Source: Oscillospiraceae bacterium (GTDB lineage Bacteria; Bacillota_A; Clostridia; Oscillospirales; Oscillospiraceae). Taken from it: a stretch of DNA of 6,289 nucleotides. Below the pieces are notes generated by a model, which made no database searches, was not told where the DNA came from, and saw only the letters and a program-made list of their open reading frames with translations. The stretch lies in NCBI GenBank assembly GCA_017550765.1, contig JAFZOC010000325.1, forward strand, positions 1 to 6,289, written 5' to 3'. Position 1 is the first letter of the stretch, and each line of letters opens with the position of its first letter. Below are positions 5,066 to 6,289 of the stretch, in pieces. The translations under genes and the position numbers were made by a program.

Positions 5066-6289
5066 ATGAAAAAGATCTTATGGATAGGGGCCCTGCTCCT
5101 CTGCGCGCTCGCCGTCTTCTTTGGCCTTCGCAGGTCGGCGCGCATCCGGCAGGAACACATCGAACAGGAGGCGCTCTCGCGGCAGGCGGAGCTCGCCGCT
5201 GTCACAGAGCTCACCCTCGTGGTCGACGAGGAAGGTCTCTCCGCGCTGGAACAGTATCCAAACCTGCAGCGACTGGATCTGAGCGGGAGCAGCTGTTATG
5301 ACGCGATCGACGCGTTCGCCGACGAGCATCCCCAGATCGCTGTCGCATATACTTTGCCGCTGGGACCTGCCGTCTGTCGCAGCGATACAGAGTCTCTGGA
5401 ACTGCTGGATGAGCAGTTCGACGCGTCTCTTCTGTTACAGGCACTGCCGCATCTGCGTCGTCTGGAGAGCCTGGAGCTGCGTCTGACGGAGCTCGATGGC
5501 GAGACTTTGGACGCGCTGGCTGCGGCTGTACCGCAGGCCAGCTTCCGGTATTCCCGCCGCTTCCTGGACTGGGAGCTCCCCGGAGATGCCGTAGAGATGG
5601 ATCTGAGCATCCTGGAGATGGATCGGCTCCGTCCGGCGCTCCCGGTGCTCGCCTCCCTCCCCCATCTGGAAACGCTGCGCCTCATGCGGGAGGACGGCAG
5701 CAGCCCCTTCTCTCTCGAGGAGGCTCTCGAGATCCACGATGCGGTCCCGAACGCATTCCTGGACTATCGTTTCACGCTGTTCGGAAGATCCGTGAGCACA
5801 GGGGACACGTCTCTGTATTATCTCGATACCTATATCGGGGACGAGGGTCTCCCCCTGCTCCGCCAGGCGCTCTCCATCATGCCCCGCTGCGAGGTCGTCA
5901 CCCTGGACGACTGTTGGACCAGCGATGAGGCCACCGCCGCCCTCCGGGACGAGCTCGCCCGGCGCACCAAGATCGTCTGGCGAGTGCATTACGGCATCTT
6001 CAGCGATCTGACCGATACCAAGATCATCCACGCAGTCGCCGACGAGCACCACACCCGGATCGACGATGAGATGTGCGAGGTCCTCCGCTACTGTACGGAG
6101 ACCGAGTATATGGACCTGGGCCACGACCCGCTGACCAGCATCGAGTTCTGCCGCTATATGCCGCATCTCAAGATGGCGATCCTCTCCTACAACGACTTCA
6201 GCGATCTGAGCCCGCTGGCAGATCATGAGGAACTGATCTTTCTGGAGATCTTCTCCTGCCGCCGTCTGGTCGACGTGAGCCCCCTGGCC
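5066..6289 (+). CDS. Membrane-anchored leucine-rich-repeat protein, N-terminal part (runs off right edge)
   Basis: The frame is open for 408 codons from ATG 5066 to the window end. Residues 4-20 are a hydrophobic anchor or uncleaved signal, followed by a basic stop (LRRSARIR) and a short helical stretch (28-46). The only cysteine in the anchor (C13) does not make a good lipobox, so a lipoprotein is unlikely. From about residue 47 the protein is leucine-rich repeat: LPHL, YPNLQRLDL, LPHLETLRL and similar strands. Up to about residue 343 the repeats follow a period near 70 residues; after that they turn into the regular 22-residue bacterial type (YMPHLKMAILSYNDFSDLSPLA, 364-385, then another ending DVSPLA at 403-408). 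LRR domains bind proteins or glycans; no ligand can be named. An in-frame TGA at 5045 excludes an earlier start, and no clear Shine-Dalgarno precedes the ATG, so translation probably depends on ribosomes finishing the gene 10 nt upstream. Confidence 0.9.
   Translation, partial: MKKILWIGALLLCALAVFFGLRRSARIRQEHIEQEALSRQAELAAVTELTLVVDEEGLSALEQYPNLQRLDLSGSSCYDAIDAFADEHPQIAVAYTLPLGPAVCRSDTESLELLDEQFDASLLLQALPHLRRLESLELRLTELDGETLDALAAAVPQASFRYSRRFLDWELPGDAVEMDLSILEMDRLRPALPVLASLPHLETLRLMREDGSSPFSLEEALEIHDAVPNAFLDYRFTLFGRSVSTGDTSLYYLDTYIGDEGLPLLRQALSIMPRCEVVTLDDCWTSDEATAALRDELARRTKIVWRVHYGIFSDLTDTKIIHAVADEHHTRIDDEMCEVLRYCTETEYMDLGHDPLTSIEFCRYMPHLKMAILSYNDFSDLSPLADHEELIFLEIFSCRRLVDVSPLA
5258..6094 (+). 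repeat. About 70-residue super-repeat within the LRR protein (four divergent units)
   Basis: Protein-level repeat, seen by aligning residues 65-127, 128-198, 199-272 and 273-343. Each unit reads: P-x-L-x-x-L-x-L strand; a helix; a strand with a central aromatic (Y95, Y162, Y234, W305); a glycine (G100, G173, G240, G310); then a third strand (around 108-114, 175-180, 248-254, 318-323) and a helix. Three strands per unit of about 23 residues each fit a leucine-rich-repeat solenoid whose turns cycle through three types. DNA identity between units is low, so this is an old duplication rather than a recent tandem repeat. Confidence 0.5.

Noticed and set aside
5435..6226. A 263-codon minus-strand open frame opposite the LRR gene
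   Set aside because: The plus-strand frame shows anchor and repeat periodicity across the same region; the minus-strand product shows no recognisable motif.

Overview
The window looks like chromosomal DNA from a GC-rich, low-accessory Firmicute, most likely an uncultured Clostridia/Oscillospiraceae-type gut bacterium. This rests on gene families (a SpoIID/LytB-domain protein, a clostridial-type DapA, a NAGPA-domain phosphodiester glycosidase and a long leucine-rich-repeat surface protein), strong GGAGG-type ribosome binding sites, consensus sigma-A promoters with exact 17-nt spacers, and GC-rich third codon positions. The taxonomic assignment is an inference from family resemblance only. I see no transposase, CRISPR array, tRNA, rRNA or phage gene.

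Layout. Positions 1-621 (minus strand) hold the first 207 codons of an exported SpoIID/LytB-domain protein that continues off the left edge; its GTG start, Shine-Dalgarno and consensus promoter (665-693) are all visible. Divergently, 763-1653 (plus) is dapA, 4-hydroxy-tetrahydrodipicolinate synthase, the first committed step of diaminopimelate/lysine synthesis. It converges on a minus-strand Sfp-type 4'-phosphopantetheinyl transferase (1730-2380). A perfect 11-bp hairpin with U-rich flanks on both sides (about 1656-1696) sits between the two stop codons and looks like a shared bidirectional terminator. The 274-bp divergent gap 2381-2654 carries a good plus-strand promoter (2554-2582), a weak minus-strand promoter candidate and a bulged inverted repeat (2470-2519).

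From 2655 to the right edge runs a plus-strand operon of three proteins, each beginning with a hydrophobic N-terminal anchor and otherwise predicted to lie outside the membrane: a NAGPA-type phosphodiester glycosidase (2655-3692), an unrecognised anchored protein with repeated beta-rich segments and a possible NTF2-like C-terminus (3682-5055, overlapping the previous gene by 11 nt), and a leucine-rich-repeat protein (5066 to beyond 6289, 10 nt after the preceding stop). Their packing implies co-transcription, so a joint role at the cell surface is plausible, but no substrate or partner can be read from the sequence.

Overall the window contributes cell-envelope functions (peptidoglycan precursor synthesis, a peptidoglycan-lytic-family protein, a surface phosphodiester glycosidase) plus one carrier-protein-activating enzyme. 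The parts least explained by known biology are the middle operon gene and the roughly 70-residue super-repeat of the LRR protein.
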